Positions 1 through 10,218 of a DNA stretch of 64,000 nt are shown piece after piece; position 1 is the first letter of the stretch; each line of letters opens with the position of its first letter. The stretch comes from Conoideocrella luteorostrata. Lineage: Eukaryota; Ascomycota; Sordariomycetes; Hypocreales; Clavicipitaceae. The notes below the pieces were generated by a model. It did not search any database, was not told the origin of the DNA, and saw only the letters and a program-made list of their open reading frames with translations. Location of the stretch: positions 29,077 to 93,076 of the forward strand of contig JASWJB010000166.1 in the NCBI GenBank assembly GCA_032433595.1, given 5' to 3'. Both the position numbers and the translations under genes were made by a program.

Positions 1-683
1 CTGAAAATACGCTGCAAATCCGGGGGTTACGCCAACCCGAATTCTATCAAGTCTCTGGTGGAGCAAACAATCTACTGTATCTCCAGCAATTCGGTCGAAT
101 CTCTTAGGGGACAATGAGGCCATTCGTAGCAGCTGATTAGGCAGACTGGCAGGCCATACGAGCCTAACGATGTGGTGCTTATCCTCGCAATTTGCTTACA
201 GCTGAAGATCTTTCACCTATCACTGTGGCGATGGAGAAAAAAACTAGAAGAAACGAGATGAAGCGGTGAATAAGTGATTCACCATGCTCACACGTACGGA
301 GCACCTGGATAGCATTATTCGATATGTGGGGAGATCAGCCCATTATGGTCAACTAGGCGTCGTTTCTTCCCACATCCAGAAGGCAAGCCGACGCGAAATT
401 TCGCAGAGGCGGCCAAAGTCGATGAAAGCAGTTGCGCAAACGAGCGGTAGATAACTAGTTACAGGGCAGAGTAGATACAGAGACATCCAAGCAGCCCGCC
501 CACTTTTCGAATTGGCCTTGATGCGGGATTACGAAACCCCCCGCGGCACTCACCAACGCGGGTTAGTTACACATGGACGCATCACGTCATTCATCCGTCG
601 AGGGTGATCGACACCTTCACACAACGCAAACTTTCAGTCCTCATTTTCCAGCCCTTTCTCAAATCAAGGCGAAATAATTTAAA
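1..683. other. gene-free left edge and glutathione transferase promoter
   Basis: I see no convincing reading frame here. The last 100 bases before the ATG at 684 are the presumed promoter and leader of the glutathione transferase. TTAGTTA/TAACTA-type short motifs occur near 455 and 563. No transposon or RNA gene is recognisable. Confidence 0.5.
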
Positions 684-1517
684 ATGGCCAACGTGGATAC
701 ATCTCTGCCTCCCGAGCCCTCTGGCGCGGCTGCCGCGTTTGCTGCAGAGCACGCCGCAGACCATCCCCTCAAACTATACGGCGGATGGTTCTGCCCCTTT
801 GTTCAGCGAGCTTGGATTACAATCCATGAGAAGAATATCCCTCACCAATATGTTGAGATCAACCCATACAAAAAAGACCCCGATTTCCTAGCCATGAACC
901 CCAGAGGCCTCATCCCAACGCTGGCTGTACCTGTTGACGAAGCAGGAGGGGCTCAGAAGCCGCTGTATGAAAGCGTGGTCGTGTGCGAATATCTGGATGA
1001 TGCCTACTCGGACGAAGATAGATATGGTCGTCGTCTGCTACCGTCAGACCCCTACCAGCGAGCCCGGGCTCGGCTTTGGATTGACCATATCGGCACGAGG
1101 ATCATTCCAGCTTTCTACAAGTTTCTGCAGCATACGCCAGAGAAGCCGTACAGCATTGAGCAAGCTCGTGAGGAGTTCCAAGGCCACATCAGGACTCTCA
1201 CTGAGCAGATGGACCCTACGGGACCTTGGTTCTTGGGTGAGCATATAAGTCTGGTGGACATCAGTCTGGCTCCATGGGCTAAGCGTCTATTCCTGCTCGA
1301 TCATTATAAGTCCGGTGGTCTGGGAATCCCGCAGAGTGGTGGTGATGGCACCTGGCAGCGCTGGAGTAAGTGGTATGACGCGATTGGACATAGGCAAAGC
1401 GTCAGGGATACCTGGAGCGATGATGAGCGGTATGTCATAGCTTACAAGCGTTATGCCGATGATACTACAAATTCTTTGGTTGGGCAAGCAACGAGACAGG
1501 GCAAGCGATTGCCATGA
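684..1517 (+). CDS. omega-like glutathione S-transferase
   Basis: Single-exon gene of 277 residues. The N-terminal thioredoxin-like domain (about residues 28-115) carries WFCPFVQRAW with Cys37. In omega-class and related fungal transferases this is the catalytic cysteine that forms mixed disulfides with glutathione. NPRGLIPTL (about 75-83) is the cis-proline segment and ESVVVCEYLDD (about 97-107) the glutathione-contact helix. The rest is the all-helical C-terminal domain. Such enzymes act in the cytosol as thioltransferases, dehydroascorbate reductases or dehalogenase-like enzymes; the substrate cannot be read from sequence. The ATG lies in an A-rich context (taaaATGG). No signal peptide is visible. 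It is followed after about 340 bases by the XAP5 gene on the same strand. Confidence 0.9.
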   Translation: MANVDTSLPPEPSGAAAAFAAEHAADHPLKLYGGWFCPFVQRAWITIHEKNIPHQYVEINPYKKDPDFLAMNPRGLIPTLAVPVDEAGGAQKPLYESVVVCEYLDDAYSDEDRYGRRLLPSDPYQRARARLWIDHIGTRIIPAFYKFLQHTPEKPYSIEQAREEFQGHIRTLTEQMDPTGPWFLGEHISLVDISLAPWAKRLFLLDHYKSGGLGIPQSGGDGTWQRWSKWYDAIGHRQSVRDTWSDDERYVIAYKRYADDTTNSLVGQATRQGKRLP

Positions 1518-1859
1518 TCCGCACGTAGCAATTCATAGCCACATACTGTCGAATGCCGCAGGCGAAAGGTGCACTATGAGATAGAAACAACCACACTGCT
1601 CTTGTCACAATAAATCGAGTAATTTAATCGCACTACAAGTGTTTTGGATCAAGTAGGATGACGATGTTAACCGTATTGCGAAAATGTAGCAGAATGTAGG
1701 GTAGCAATGCGCACAGGGGAAACCCGCCGCTAAAAGCCTTTTGCGCTGTACTCCGTAAAGTACTCGTTAAGCTTTGGACCGACGACAAGTCTAATTAGCC
1801 CCCCCAACCAGCCAGACCCCCAAGTCTCAACCCTACAATACAACGACTGATAGCTCACG
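1518..1859. other. intergenic: GST 3' region and XAP5 promoter
   Basis: No gene seen. It contains one half-site of the dispersed palindrome (ACTCCGTA near 1750) and a C-rich stretch just before the XAP5 start. Confidence 0.5.
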
Positions 1860-3054
1860 ATGGCGGACCAAGCCACTTCGCGATTTACGCCGCAAAATCA
1901 GACCACCCATGAACGCCTCTCGACAAATACAGTCGGCCTCGTGCAACTGTCCGACTTCCGCAAGCGCAGAGCAGAGGTGATCGAGCAGCAGGAGCGCGAA
2001 GCTCGTGAGGTTGCAGTTTCAGGCACGTCCACACCGGATCGTTCTTTGACAGGCACCCCTGACAATACCGGTAGTGATGGTGCCAATGGCCCTGGGTCAC
2101 GACCGTTGTTGAAGAAGAAGAAGAGGACGAAGAAGCAAGGTAGGAAGCTACTTTCTTTTGACGAGGAGGAGGAAGAAGAAGAGGAAGGCGACAGCGAAGC
2201 CGGCCGGCCCCAATCGAAATCGAAAGACGACGGTATAGACGGCGATAACGTAACCGGGAAGGCCAAGTTCAAAGCGAATGCTTCTGTCGCGATTATACCA
2301 AAGGCTGTTACCAAGGCTGCTCTGCTTAAGGAGGCTACTGAACGAGAAGCACTGCGCCGAGAGTTTGTGGCTGTCCAAGAGGGCGTGAAAGCAACGGAAA
2401 TTGCCATCCCTTTCGTATTCTACGATGGAGCCAACACACCGGGCGGGACAGTAAGAATGAAAAAGGGCGACTTTGTTTGGGTATTTCTGGACAAGAGTCG
2501 CAAGGTTGGCGCCGAACTGGGCGTTGGTGATCAAATCAATGCACGACGGACCTGGGCACGCGTAGGAGTCGACGATTTGATGCTCGTAAGAGATACTGTC
2601 ATTATACCACACGTATGTTCTATATGCTCACTCTATTTGACTGTTTACATGTCTTTATGATCTTGGCTAATCAGGGTATCTCTACCAGCATTATGATTTC
2701 TACTTCTTCATCGTGAATAAGAGTACGGGTCCAGGAGGCACTCGACTTTTTGAGTACAGCGCCGAAACACCCTTGAAGAAGGATTCCGCCAATGACGAGA
2801 CCAATCAGTCCGACACATCCCACTTCAGCACAGCAGCATCAAGAGCAGCTGCGGCGAGAAGTTTGCCCGATATTAACACTCTCGAGGGAGCGGCGGACGA
2901 CCCCACCAAAACCAAGGTTGTCGATCGTCGATGGTATGAGAGAAACAAACACATATATCCCGCGAGCATGTGGCAAGAATACGACCCGGAAAAGGACTAT
3001 GCCAGTGAGATCCGGAAAGACACTGGCGGCAACACGTACTTTTTTCCGAAATGA
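1860..3054 (+). CDS. XAP5/FAM50 family nuclear protein
   Basis: Two exons, 1860-2612 and 2689-3054, giving 372 residues. The 76-base intron begins gtatgt, ends taccag and has a ctaat branch site. The join restores [15 protein letters not shown], the strongly conserved XAP5 core, and removes the in-frame stop read through the intron. The N-terminal half is charged: a lysine-rich run (KKKKRTKK, near residue 85) that looks like a nuclear localisation signal, then an acidic Glu run. The C-terminal half has the family features: [21 protein letters not shown], and [19 protein letters not shown] near the end. FAM50/XAP5 proteins are nuclear; human FAM50A is linked to spliceosome function and the plant homologue to the circadian clock. 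Role in this organism is inferred only. Confidence 0.95.
2613..2688 (+). other. intron of the XAP5 gene
   Basis: GT-AG intron of 76 bases with donor gtatgt, branch-like ctaatc and acceptor taccag. The reading frame is phase 0 on both sides. Confidence 0.88.
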
Positions 3055-3248
3055 TTTCTCGAGCCTTTGTGTTTCGATTTCCCTTCGATCTCGGTAGCGA
3101 TGAGCAGTGTTACCCACAGCGACGACTCTTTCGGGCATTTCTGCGGCGATGCGATATTGTGCTGCCTGGTGTATAGGAGTTGCTGTCCTGGGCTACGGAG
3201 AGCATGTTTGTTTTTATCAATCTCTATGATTGCATATTGTCCCGTCCG

Positions 3249-3698
3249 TCATACGTAATACCGCCATAGGGTAAACAAGAGACCGCCAACCACCAGCCAT
3301 CCTGGCCAGAGCATCATGAGGATAATGAAATTGCCGCTGCCGAGGATGAAGACGGCAAACTCATAAAAGAGTTTTTTGCGCAGTGCCTGGGTTGTTTTGG
3401 CCTCCCAAACCCCAGACGCCGCCTTTGCGGACATTTTGAGTCCCTGGAAGATGCCAAACTTGGCAGCAATGTAGGCGTGAATGACGAGAAACTGGCTTGC
3501 ATAAAGGGCGTTGACCAGCGCGATGCCTGTCAGGGATGATGCGTGAAGGTATACAAAGGAGGAGAAAGATCTGAGAAGGTACTGGAAACGAAGGACAAAT
3601 GCAAGAGTCGGTGCCAGGTGACTGATGATTGTCGAGTGGGGATTAAGCGAAACACCTGGCTCCACCTTGGAAGCTGTAAGAAGCGATCCCTTGTCCAT
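3249..3698 (-). CDS. small multi-pass membrane protein, unknown function
   Basis: Predicted 149 residues starting at the ATG at 3698; a GTG two codons upstream is not needed. I do not recognise a named family. The protein has about three hydrophobic segments: roughly residues 40-75 (SFVYLHASSLTGIALVNALY), 75-95 (FLVIHAYIAAKFG), and a C-terminal pair around FAVFILGSGNFIILMMLWPGWLVVGGLLFTLW. A short basic loop (TTQALRKKLF) separates them. The WPGWL motif and GSGN followed by a hydrophobic run resemble small uncharacterised fungal membrane proteins. It converges with the XAP5 gene, the 3' ends being about 195 bases apart. Single exon. Function and membrane location are unknown. Confidence 0.7.
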   Translation of the reverse strand: MDKGSLLTASKVEPGVSLNPHSTIISHLAPTLAFVLRFQYLLRSFSSFVYLHASSLTGIALVNALYASQFLVIHAYIAAKFGIFQGLKMSAKAASGVWEAKTTQALRKKLFYEFAVFILGSGNFIILMMLWPGWLVVGGLLFTLWRYYV

Positions 3699-4326
3699 GA
3701 TCACGAGCCAATGTCTTCAATGACGTACACGCGGAGATTACACGTCAAAACAGGAAATCAACAAGACGAGAGGCGGGACATGGACGTTGGAACATTTCCT
3801 GTTGTTTCCCAGCCGACACGACATGCAAAGCCCAAATGCGTCAACGCCAGACTTTTATAATATCGCATTGCCGCCTCCACACATCCAAGTTGATATCTCT
3901 TCTCCCCACCAACCCCTCCTCTCCACGCATTGCTGTCCAACCATAGTGCTCGCATTGAGCAGATGCAGCAGCAGGCGGCTAAGTTGGCTTTGCTTTGACA
4001 GGAGGGGTTTCGGAGCGAGTCGGGGCAGGGCATGTTGCCGGTTCGCGAACCTTCACTCGTCTAGACGGACCGGAGGACTCAAGTGTGGAGACTCGCGAGA
4101 TAGCCTTTGGTGTCCGGCTGGACCGATATCTGACATCTGGAACTCTGTCGCGGCAACCCGACAAGTCCCTGTCCCGCGAACGACGCACCCCCGCGCTTCC
4201 ACGTGGGACCGCTGATTCGTCGCAGACTCCGATCCGGCAACAGTCTCGTAGCGCCTTTTGATTTTTCTGATTTTGGAGCAACTGGTTGACTCCGGAAACG
4301 CATTTGCCGCTGTAAATTGAGAATTG

Positions 4327-4373
4327 CTACTCCGTACTCTGCACATGTACTCCGTACATACTATACGGAGTAG
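4327..4373. repeat. cluster of TACTCCGTA/TACGGAGTA half-sites
   Basis: Three half-sites of the dispersed palindrome within 47 bases (two CTCCGTAC and one TATACGGAG), in opposing orientations. Confidence 0.8.
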
Positions 4374-5082
4374 TAGATATGGAATGGCATGCAGCTTGCG
4401 CCTTTCGCCACATCCAGTCACGTTGCTTTACGGGCCAGGGAGGGACCACGGCGGCTGCGACATTGTGCATCACTCCATGCCGGTCCTGGCAAATTCCAAT
4501 TCTGGTAATCCGATCCGGCAGACCATTTTGCGCACTGATCATAGGAGACGGGAATTTAAAAAAAAAGCAGGAAGACCGAATTTCAGATACGATCGGTCCG
4601 ATAGTTGCCCAATGTCTAGTTCCTATTATAATGCTCTTATTTCTGCTACTGTCCATGCATATGAGATGAGCAATCTGCTAATACTGAGCAATTGGCTCAT
4701 TTAAGCGTGATATGTGGGCGACGTGGTGTACGCACTTTCGTGATGTGCCACGAAGGTTTGTTGTTTGTGACCTGACAAGACCAACTTTCTCCGATTTGTA
4801 AAGCATCTCCCTGTAACACCCGAGATGTACGTCCATGCTGTTTTTTCTTTCTAAATAGTCTATGAACTTTCTCCTGGGGTATGAATGAGAGCGTGTCGGT
4901 CAAGTTCTGAAAGACATTATTCGTAGGAATTAGCAGATATGAGATTGAAGTGCTTCTGGCCCTGACGGCTTGCTTCTGTCGTGCTTCCCAGAGTCTAAAT
5001 ACCCGTGACCTTCTTGCCATCTTGGCCGACCGACACGAAGGGGCAACGCGCCGCACCGGACCTGCTAGCTCACCGATGCTGT

Positions 5083-5126
5083 ATGATGATGATGATGATG
5101 GTGATGATAGTGATGATAGTGATGAT
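5083..5126. repeat. GAT microsatellite
   Basis: Imperfect tandem GAT/GATAGT triplets over about 44 bases, outside any called gene. Confidence 0.85.
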
Positions 5127-5448
5127 ATAATTACATGTTCTAACCTAAACTTATGATGAGGGGGTGAGTTGAACAACTCAAGTGACAGTCTGGGCTAGGG
5201 AGACGAAATGAAACGGGGCAGTGGTTTTTATGACACCAGAATCAGGCAGCAATCTATGCTGTTCATCGCAGCCAGCTTGACCGGGTGGTTATCGCTACTT
5301 TCACGAACGAACGGTAGCCTACGAAGAGGCGGCAGGGCAAGTTATTCAAGTATTGAGAGCGCATATCCACTTTCCAAGGACGTCCTCAGCGTCATTTCCG
5401 AGCGGCTCGCGAGGTTTCGGTTCACGTTGACACTACCCCGTACAACAT

Positions 5449-6351
5449 CTAGAACACAACACCACCGCCGTCTACGATGACATCCGACCCGTTCATGTAC
5501 GAGCCAGCCCTGCTCAGCAGCATTACCACCACGCCAGCCACCTCCTCGGGAATGCCCATGCGTCCAAACGGATTCCTCTCACACCATGACCGTCGCGCCT
5601 CAGCCAAGCCCTCGCCTTCGTTCAGCACCGTATCCATGTATCCTGGGCTGACGCTGTTCACCGTGATGCCGTGGCGAGCCCACTCTGCAGCCAGAGAGCT
5701 CTTGAGCATAACCACAGCCGCCTTGCTCACGTTATACGCCACCTGCGGCTGGGGGAAGTTGACCCGATGGGCCGAAATAGATGCCGTGAGGACGATCCTC
5801 CCTCCGGTTCCCTGCTTGACCATTTGTCGCGCCGCGGCTTGAGCGCAGAAAAACGTGCCCGTGGTGTTGACATCGAGGATCTTCCTCCATTGACTGGCTG
5901 GCATGTCGAGAGCGTGAGCGCAACCGACTATGCCGGCGAAGCAGACGAGCATGTCCACTGACCCTAGCTTTTGGGCCGTCAAGGCAACGGCTGCTGAAAC
6001 TTGCTCTTCGTCGGTGACATCGACTGTGGCTGCTTCGATCTCGGCATCTGGGAACTCATCCTCCAGAGCCTGGATGCTGACCCGCGCTGCCTCGACATTG
6101 AGGTCGAATATCATGAGCCCAGACAGGCCGTGTTGGAGCATTGCGCGGGCAGTTCTCAGGCCGATGGCCCCGGTTCCGCCTGTGACGATTGCATTGCCGG
6201 ATATGCTGAAACGGCCCTCTGCGGAATCCCTCTTCGTGGCATGCCGGGAATTGATGGCAAGCTCATCATCGGTGCCTTTGGCGAGGGTCATGAACGGAAT
6301 GGTTCTCTTGGTAAGCTCATTGCGCTCGTCTGAGTGGGAACTATTGGCCAT
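5449..6351 (-). CDS. short-chain dehydrogenase/reductase (SDR)
   Basis: Single-exon gene of 300 residues. After a non-conserved N-terminal extension of about 48 residues comes a classical SDR fold: the cofactor-binding glycine motif TGGTGAIG (57-64), DVTD near 111, FAG (138-140, in place of the usual NAG), VNTTG (161-165), the catalytic Ser in TASIS (189-193) and the Tyr206-Lys210 pair in AYNVSKAA. The segment SPGYMDT is typical of fungal sorbose/arabinitol/mannitol dehydrogenase-like SDRs (Sou2 type), so a sugar-alcohol NAD(P)H oxidoreductase is the likeliest role; the substrate is not determined. The ATG lies directly beside a T-tract (6351-6364), which on the coding strand is an A-rich leader. 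Cytosolic: no signal peptide. Confidence 0.9.
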   Translation of the reverse strand: MANSSHSDERNELTKRTIPFMTLAKGTDDELAINSRHATKRDSAEGRFSISGNAIVTGGTGAIGLRTARAMLQHGLSGLMIFDLNVEAARVSIQALEDEFPDAEIEAATVDVTDEEQVSAAVALTAQKLGSVDMLVCFAGIVGCAHALDMPASQWRKILDVNTTGTFFCAQAAARQMVKQGTGGRIVLTASISAHRVNFPQPQVAYNVSKAAVVMLKSSLAAEWARHGITVNSVSPGYMDTVLNEGEGLAEARRSWCERNPFGRMGIPEEVAGVVVMLLSRAGSYMNGSDVIVDGGGVVF

Positions 6352-7500
6352 TTTTTTTTTTTTTGGGTCACAATTGGGGCTTTTTATTCCTTAATTAAAT
6401 GGTATATACTCCGTATACTTTTGATAAAATCACAATGCTAGATTCTGAGTTGAAAGTGAAATTAAGACATGGGGTAGTGTCTGTCATCTAGTGAGCGGTG
6501 ACGGAGGGGTGTTGGTGTTAGCTAGCCTCCGCAGCAGTAGTTCTTTAGTTACATTGTTGCCTCCATCCATGAGTCGGGTGACAGTTGCCCGCCGATTAGC
6601 TGCCCAGCCAGTAAGTAGCCTGCTGGAGAGGATCCGTCTGGCTATGCCGTATACTAGCTCCAGCTCAAACCATTTGTTATGATTTTCCCCTTTGACCGCC
6701 TGGCTGCTGAATTGGAATTCGGCGTCGCATGGAAAGAAAAGCCACCTTGGAAATGGGTCGATCGTATGGGCTCGGGAGAAGGACCAGCTAGCTAGTTGGG
6801 TGCCTGTGCTGTACTACACACATACAATAGCTCAGGGTGGCAGAATGCTGCCAAGACCCGGATTTCGCAAATTCTGAATAATAGATAACTATTAAGCGGC
6901 CGTTGCTTAAGCGAGACATGTCCGTTAATCTCTTTAGAGTTGTTGCACATGTCTGCACTTCTTTGTTGTGAATATCGAACAGCTGGTCAATGTTCGCCGG
7001 CAGGGCATGGCCGGCATCTACTTTCTGCATTGTTGCGTACCGAGACGAGTCCATGCGTGACGAAGGAAAAAAAAAAAAATTTTCTTTGTAGCCTTTACTT
7101 TGTTGGTAAGTAGCGGTTCGGGCGACAGTGTCCGTGGATATCAGTAGCCATTCCGGTCAGGCACCAACCCACCAGCGGCGCGTCATTCTTCGATCAAAGC
7201 ACGTCCAAGTAATTAATGATGTTCTAGGCACGCCAATCTCATCGGCAGTTCAACCAGTGAACATGGCTCCTACATACTAATCAAGTCTATTTTTGCACCC
7301 TGTCCTAGGCAGCCGAGGAGGCTCTTGCTCGCCGATTCGTCCAACAGGCTGCCATATTCAAGAGGCCAGCTTTTCATCACACTCACGCAATTGGGTCGTG
7401 GTAGTTGTTGCAGGAATGGCAATGTGTCCAATTGGACGTGAAAATAATGAATCTGTAAAGACACGGGTCAATCTCGATGTGGCTGCTATAAAACTATACA
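6352..7500. other. gene-free stretch, 1.1 kb
   Basis: Promoter region of two divergent genes, the dehydrogenase and the ARF-like gene. It contains a half-site near 6407 and one copy of a diverged dispersed repeat (about 6912-7079, listed separately). I see no gene. Confidence 0.5.
6912..7079 (+). repeat. dispersed repeat relic, copy 1 (A-tailed)
   Basis: This segment aligns in the same orientation with 63544-63710. The best block is 6970-7066 against 63598-63693: both share GAATATCGAAC, GTCAATGTTC, CCGGCAGGG and GTGACGAA at nearly equal spacing. Most differences are transitions (C/T, G/A). This copy ends in a run of 13 A. It looks like a decayed transposon or retroposon end; the family is not recognised. 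Confidence 0.6.
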
Positions 7501-9903
7501 ATGCCTCCCTCAAGTAGTCCCCATGCGTGCATGGCCATTCTGTCCGCCCAATCCACTATGTTTCCCTCTTCACTGACACAAGTAAAAGAGCTTGGGGCAC
7601 GGCTATTTAGTCGAGCCCACGGGTATCGCGGGCTCATCATAGGGCTGGATGCTGCTGGGAAGACTACATTCCTGTACCAGTTGAAACTGCCCGGCGAAAG
7701 CACCACCACCATACCCACCGTTGGGTTCAACGTCGAGGACGTCACAAGCGCTAATGGTCGCAAATTTACGCTGTGGGATATCGGAGGCAAGTCTATCTAT
7801 CACGCACAAGGCCCCCGTCTGGAGCTGCAGAGTGCCGTTCTCGTCGTCGCCGGCTGACAAGTGAAAGTCAGGATGTGACAAAGCCCGACCGCTGTACCGC
7901 CACTACTTCCCAGGCACAGACGTCTTCTTCTTCATGATCGATTGTACGGATTTCGAGCGATTCGAGCTCGTCACGGTGGAGATACGCGCTGTTGTCGAGT
8001 ACGCCAGAGATCTCGAAAAGAAGAACATGTGGCTTGTCCTCAACAAGCAGGATCTGCTTCCCGCGCGGACTCGCGCCTCTGTCGTGCAAGGCCTCAGAGA
8101 CAGGCTTGAAAAAGAGCTCTCCGCGTGTTCGGCCTCTTTCAGAATACGGATCTACGGGCCGTCGGGGTTCAGTTCCGCAAACAGTGCCCAAGTTGTCGCT
8201 TTGTTGGACGAAGTTGCCGAAGCGTTGGAACGAGCTGGCCCTGCCCCAGAAACAACAGCCGCCGCATCGCCTGTTACTCAAACCCAACCTCAACTTGCGG
8301 GGCTGCTGGACCGCGGTGAACTCGTAAAGCGCATCGGAGACAGAATTGCGCAGGATGTAGAAACAGCAGATGACTTTTGGGATGATTTCCTCCACGCAGA
8401 ACCGCTCATCTGGGACCACTATAGCCACCTCAAGGCGGGCTATTTCACGCTCATTGAGGGAGCTGCGCGTGGGCTCGGCGTGAGGAAGTGCGCCGACATG
8501 TTCCTGGGGCACTTGGACACGCTACAATCCAGGAATAGAGACAGATTCAGCAACACTGCTCATCAGTAAGTAGGACCTATGTCAAAAATATCTGTACAAA
8601 CACCCGCGAGGGGATGCTAAGACTCTGCAGCACAATGACAGTTTTCTGGCTGAATTACCTGCAATACGCGATGACGAGTTACGCACAACATCGATATCTG
8701 GGCACCCTCCCATCCCGCGAGGATTTCGCAGAGGTGCTGCTGCATACTCCGGATGTTATGGACTCTGGGCTCTGGAAGCGATACTATGGAAGGGAATTGA
8801 TGCTGTTTAATCCCAGAGCACGCGAGAGCTGGGTTTCACCAGATATTCAGGCCCTGCCCTGTTCAGTCAATTCTATCCAATCCGGGGAATTGCTTGAAGA
8901 CGCCTCACAGATGGAGAGCAGTCTCCTTATTAAATTCGCTTTGAAGATTGTACAAAGCACGTCGAGTACGAACCTGCGTCGTGGAGCCATCATCAAGCAA
9001 TCTCTTAGCCCGTTACAGACATCCATTATTCGAATGAGGGCATCGAAGCCGACGATCCCTCCGTACTCGGACACAAAAGCCTATTTCTGGATCCAGTTTG
9101 TCCACGCGGCATATGAGGCTCTGCAACCTGCTTCCGCCAAGGACGTCAGCCGTACAACAGGGTGGCACGGACATATGAATACCTTGACATTTCCTGCATT
9201 CCAAGCCCTCTTCGACGTCGCCGGCGATGAATGGCGGTCATACTACTCACAGCCCCTGTGGGATAGCATTGAGGCTCGTATCAAGTTTGTGAGTCCGGAC
9301 AAACGGCGACTGCCGAATCTTATCTCCATGCCGCCACTCCCGGCCGAGAGCAAATCCCATGCGCCGATGGTGCGCAAGTCCAGTCTCGGTATTTCCATGA
9401 CAAAAAAGATGCCCTCGCCCGCAAGCCTGTCTGTAATGGTCGCGGCGGTGTGCGACGCAGCTGCGCTTTCGGAGTCTGACTCCCCAGACCCGGATGTGAA
9501 AACGCATGCGGATCTCATAGTCTTTCTCTACGACACACTCGTGGCACAGATTCCCACGGGACCCGTCTCTGATGACAGCCTGGCGGCTATGACCAAGCGG
9601 AGAAGGGACCTCAGAAGAAGGGTCGATGAAGCTTTGCGAGTTTCCGGGCCGTCTGTGGAGGGGGCCACGCACAAGATGTTCTGGATCCAGCAAGTTTTGG
9701 TGGCCGCGGAGCAAGTGGAGGGATCTTGCTCCTCTATTGACAGCTTTATGAACTCGAATCCGCATTTGGCGTACAAAGGCTTGCCGCTGATGTATTACTC
9801 TGAGAGGGCTTTGAGGAGCAGACAAGCCATGGAGGTGTATGTGCCTCCAGATCGTCGGGCGTTGCCTAACGGGTCGAGGGGATTAGTTATGCTAGAAGAC
9901 TAG
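7501..9903 (+). CDS. ARF-like GTPase fused to a three-repeat C-terminal region
   Basis: Three exons, 7501-7786, 7872-8565 and 8631-9903, giving 750 residues. Residues about 40-200 are an ARF/ARL GTPase: P-loop GLDAAGKT (48-55), switch I IPTVGFN (71-77), WDIGG (92-96), RPLYRHYF (101-108) and guanine-specificity NKQD (153-156). The position after WDxGG, a glutamine in active ARFs, is Cys97, which predicts weak or altered hydrolysis. There is no N-terminal Gly2 for myristoylation. The remaining 550 residues carry three diverged repeats, each opening with FW and closing with a YY..L..., (V/P)PD, LP(N) pattern (about 332-404, 479-557, 677-741). A linker before them contains [13 protein letters not shown]. 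Membrane-trafficking regulation is the family expectation; the fusion's role is unknown. The start could instead be Met20 ([10 protein letters not shown] follows). Confidence 0.85.
7787..7871 (+). other. GC-AG intron in the ARF-like gene
   Basis: The only donor that keeps WDIGG in frame is AG|GCAAGT, the strong consensus for minor GC-AG introns. The branch site is gctgac and the acceptor gtcag. Length 85 bases, phase 1. Confidence 0.75.
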
Positions 9904-10218
9904 AAGACTAGTCGACTTGAGACACAGCTATCTTGGTGCCAGTAATCCATCGACTAATTTGAGAGACATAGACCGTTTTATCTGTCTTTCTTCCAAGCTC
10001 CTCTTTTAACGGAACGTTGTGTCTCGTATTCATCGTGATGCTTGGCAATGCAGTGACTTGCAGTTGCGGCTAGACCCCCACGACAAACACTAAACACATG
10101 TCCAACCCTTACACCGTAGCTCTCGCCCTCTGTCCAAAACCACATTTTCATTGATTAGTTACTTAGTTACATACAGTCCCCGAGAAGGAGAACTAAACCC
10201 CCCCCCTTCCATTCGAGA
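9904..10218. other. intergenic: promoter of the DUF218 gene
   Basis: No gene seen. TTAGTTACTTAGTTAC occurs near 10155 and a C-run lies just before the DUF218 start. Confidence 0.5.

Larger units (their letters stand above)
3699..5448. other. gene-free stretch, 1.75 kb
   Basis: The small open frames here have no recognisable protein features and I do not call them. The stretch holds a palindrome cluster (4327-4373) and a GAT microsatellite (5083-5126). It separates the promoter of the small membrane protein from the 3' end of the dehydrogenase. Confidence 0.5.

Noticed and set aside
101..160. 14-base match (CCATTCGTAGCAGC) between 120 and 58557
   Set aside because: A few such matches are expected by chance in 64 kb and the flanks do not align.
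4697..5176. Open frame of 159 codons on the minus strand
   Set aside because: It reads through the GAT microsatellite as a Ser run, and has no domain or splice support.
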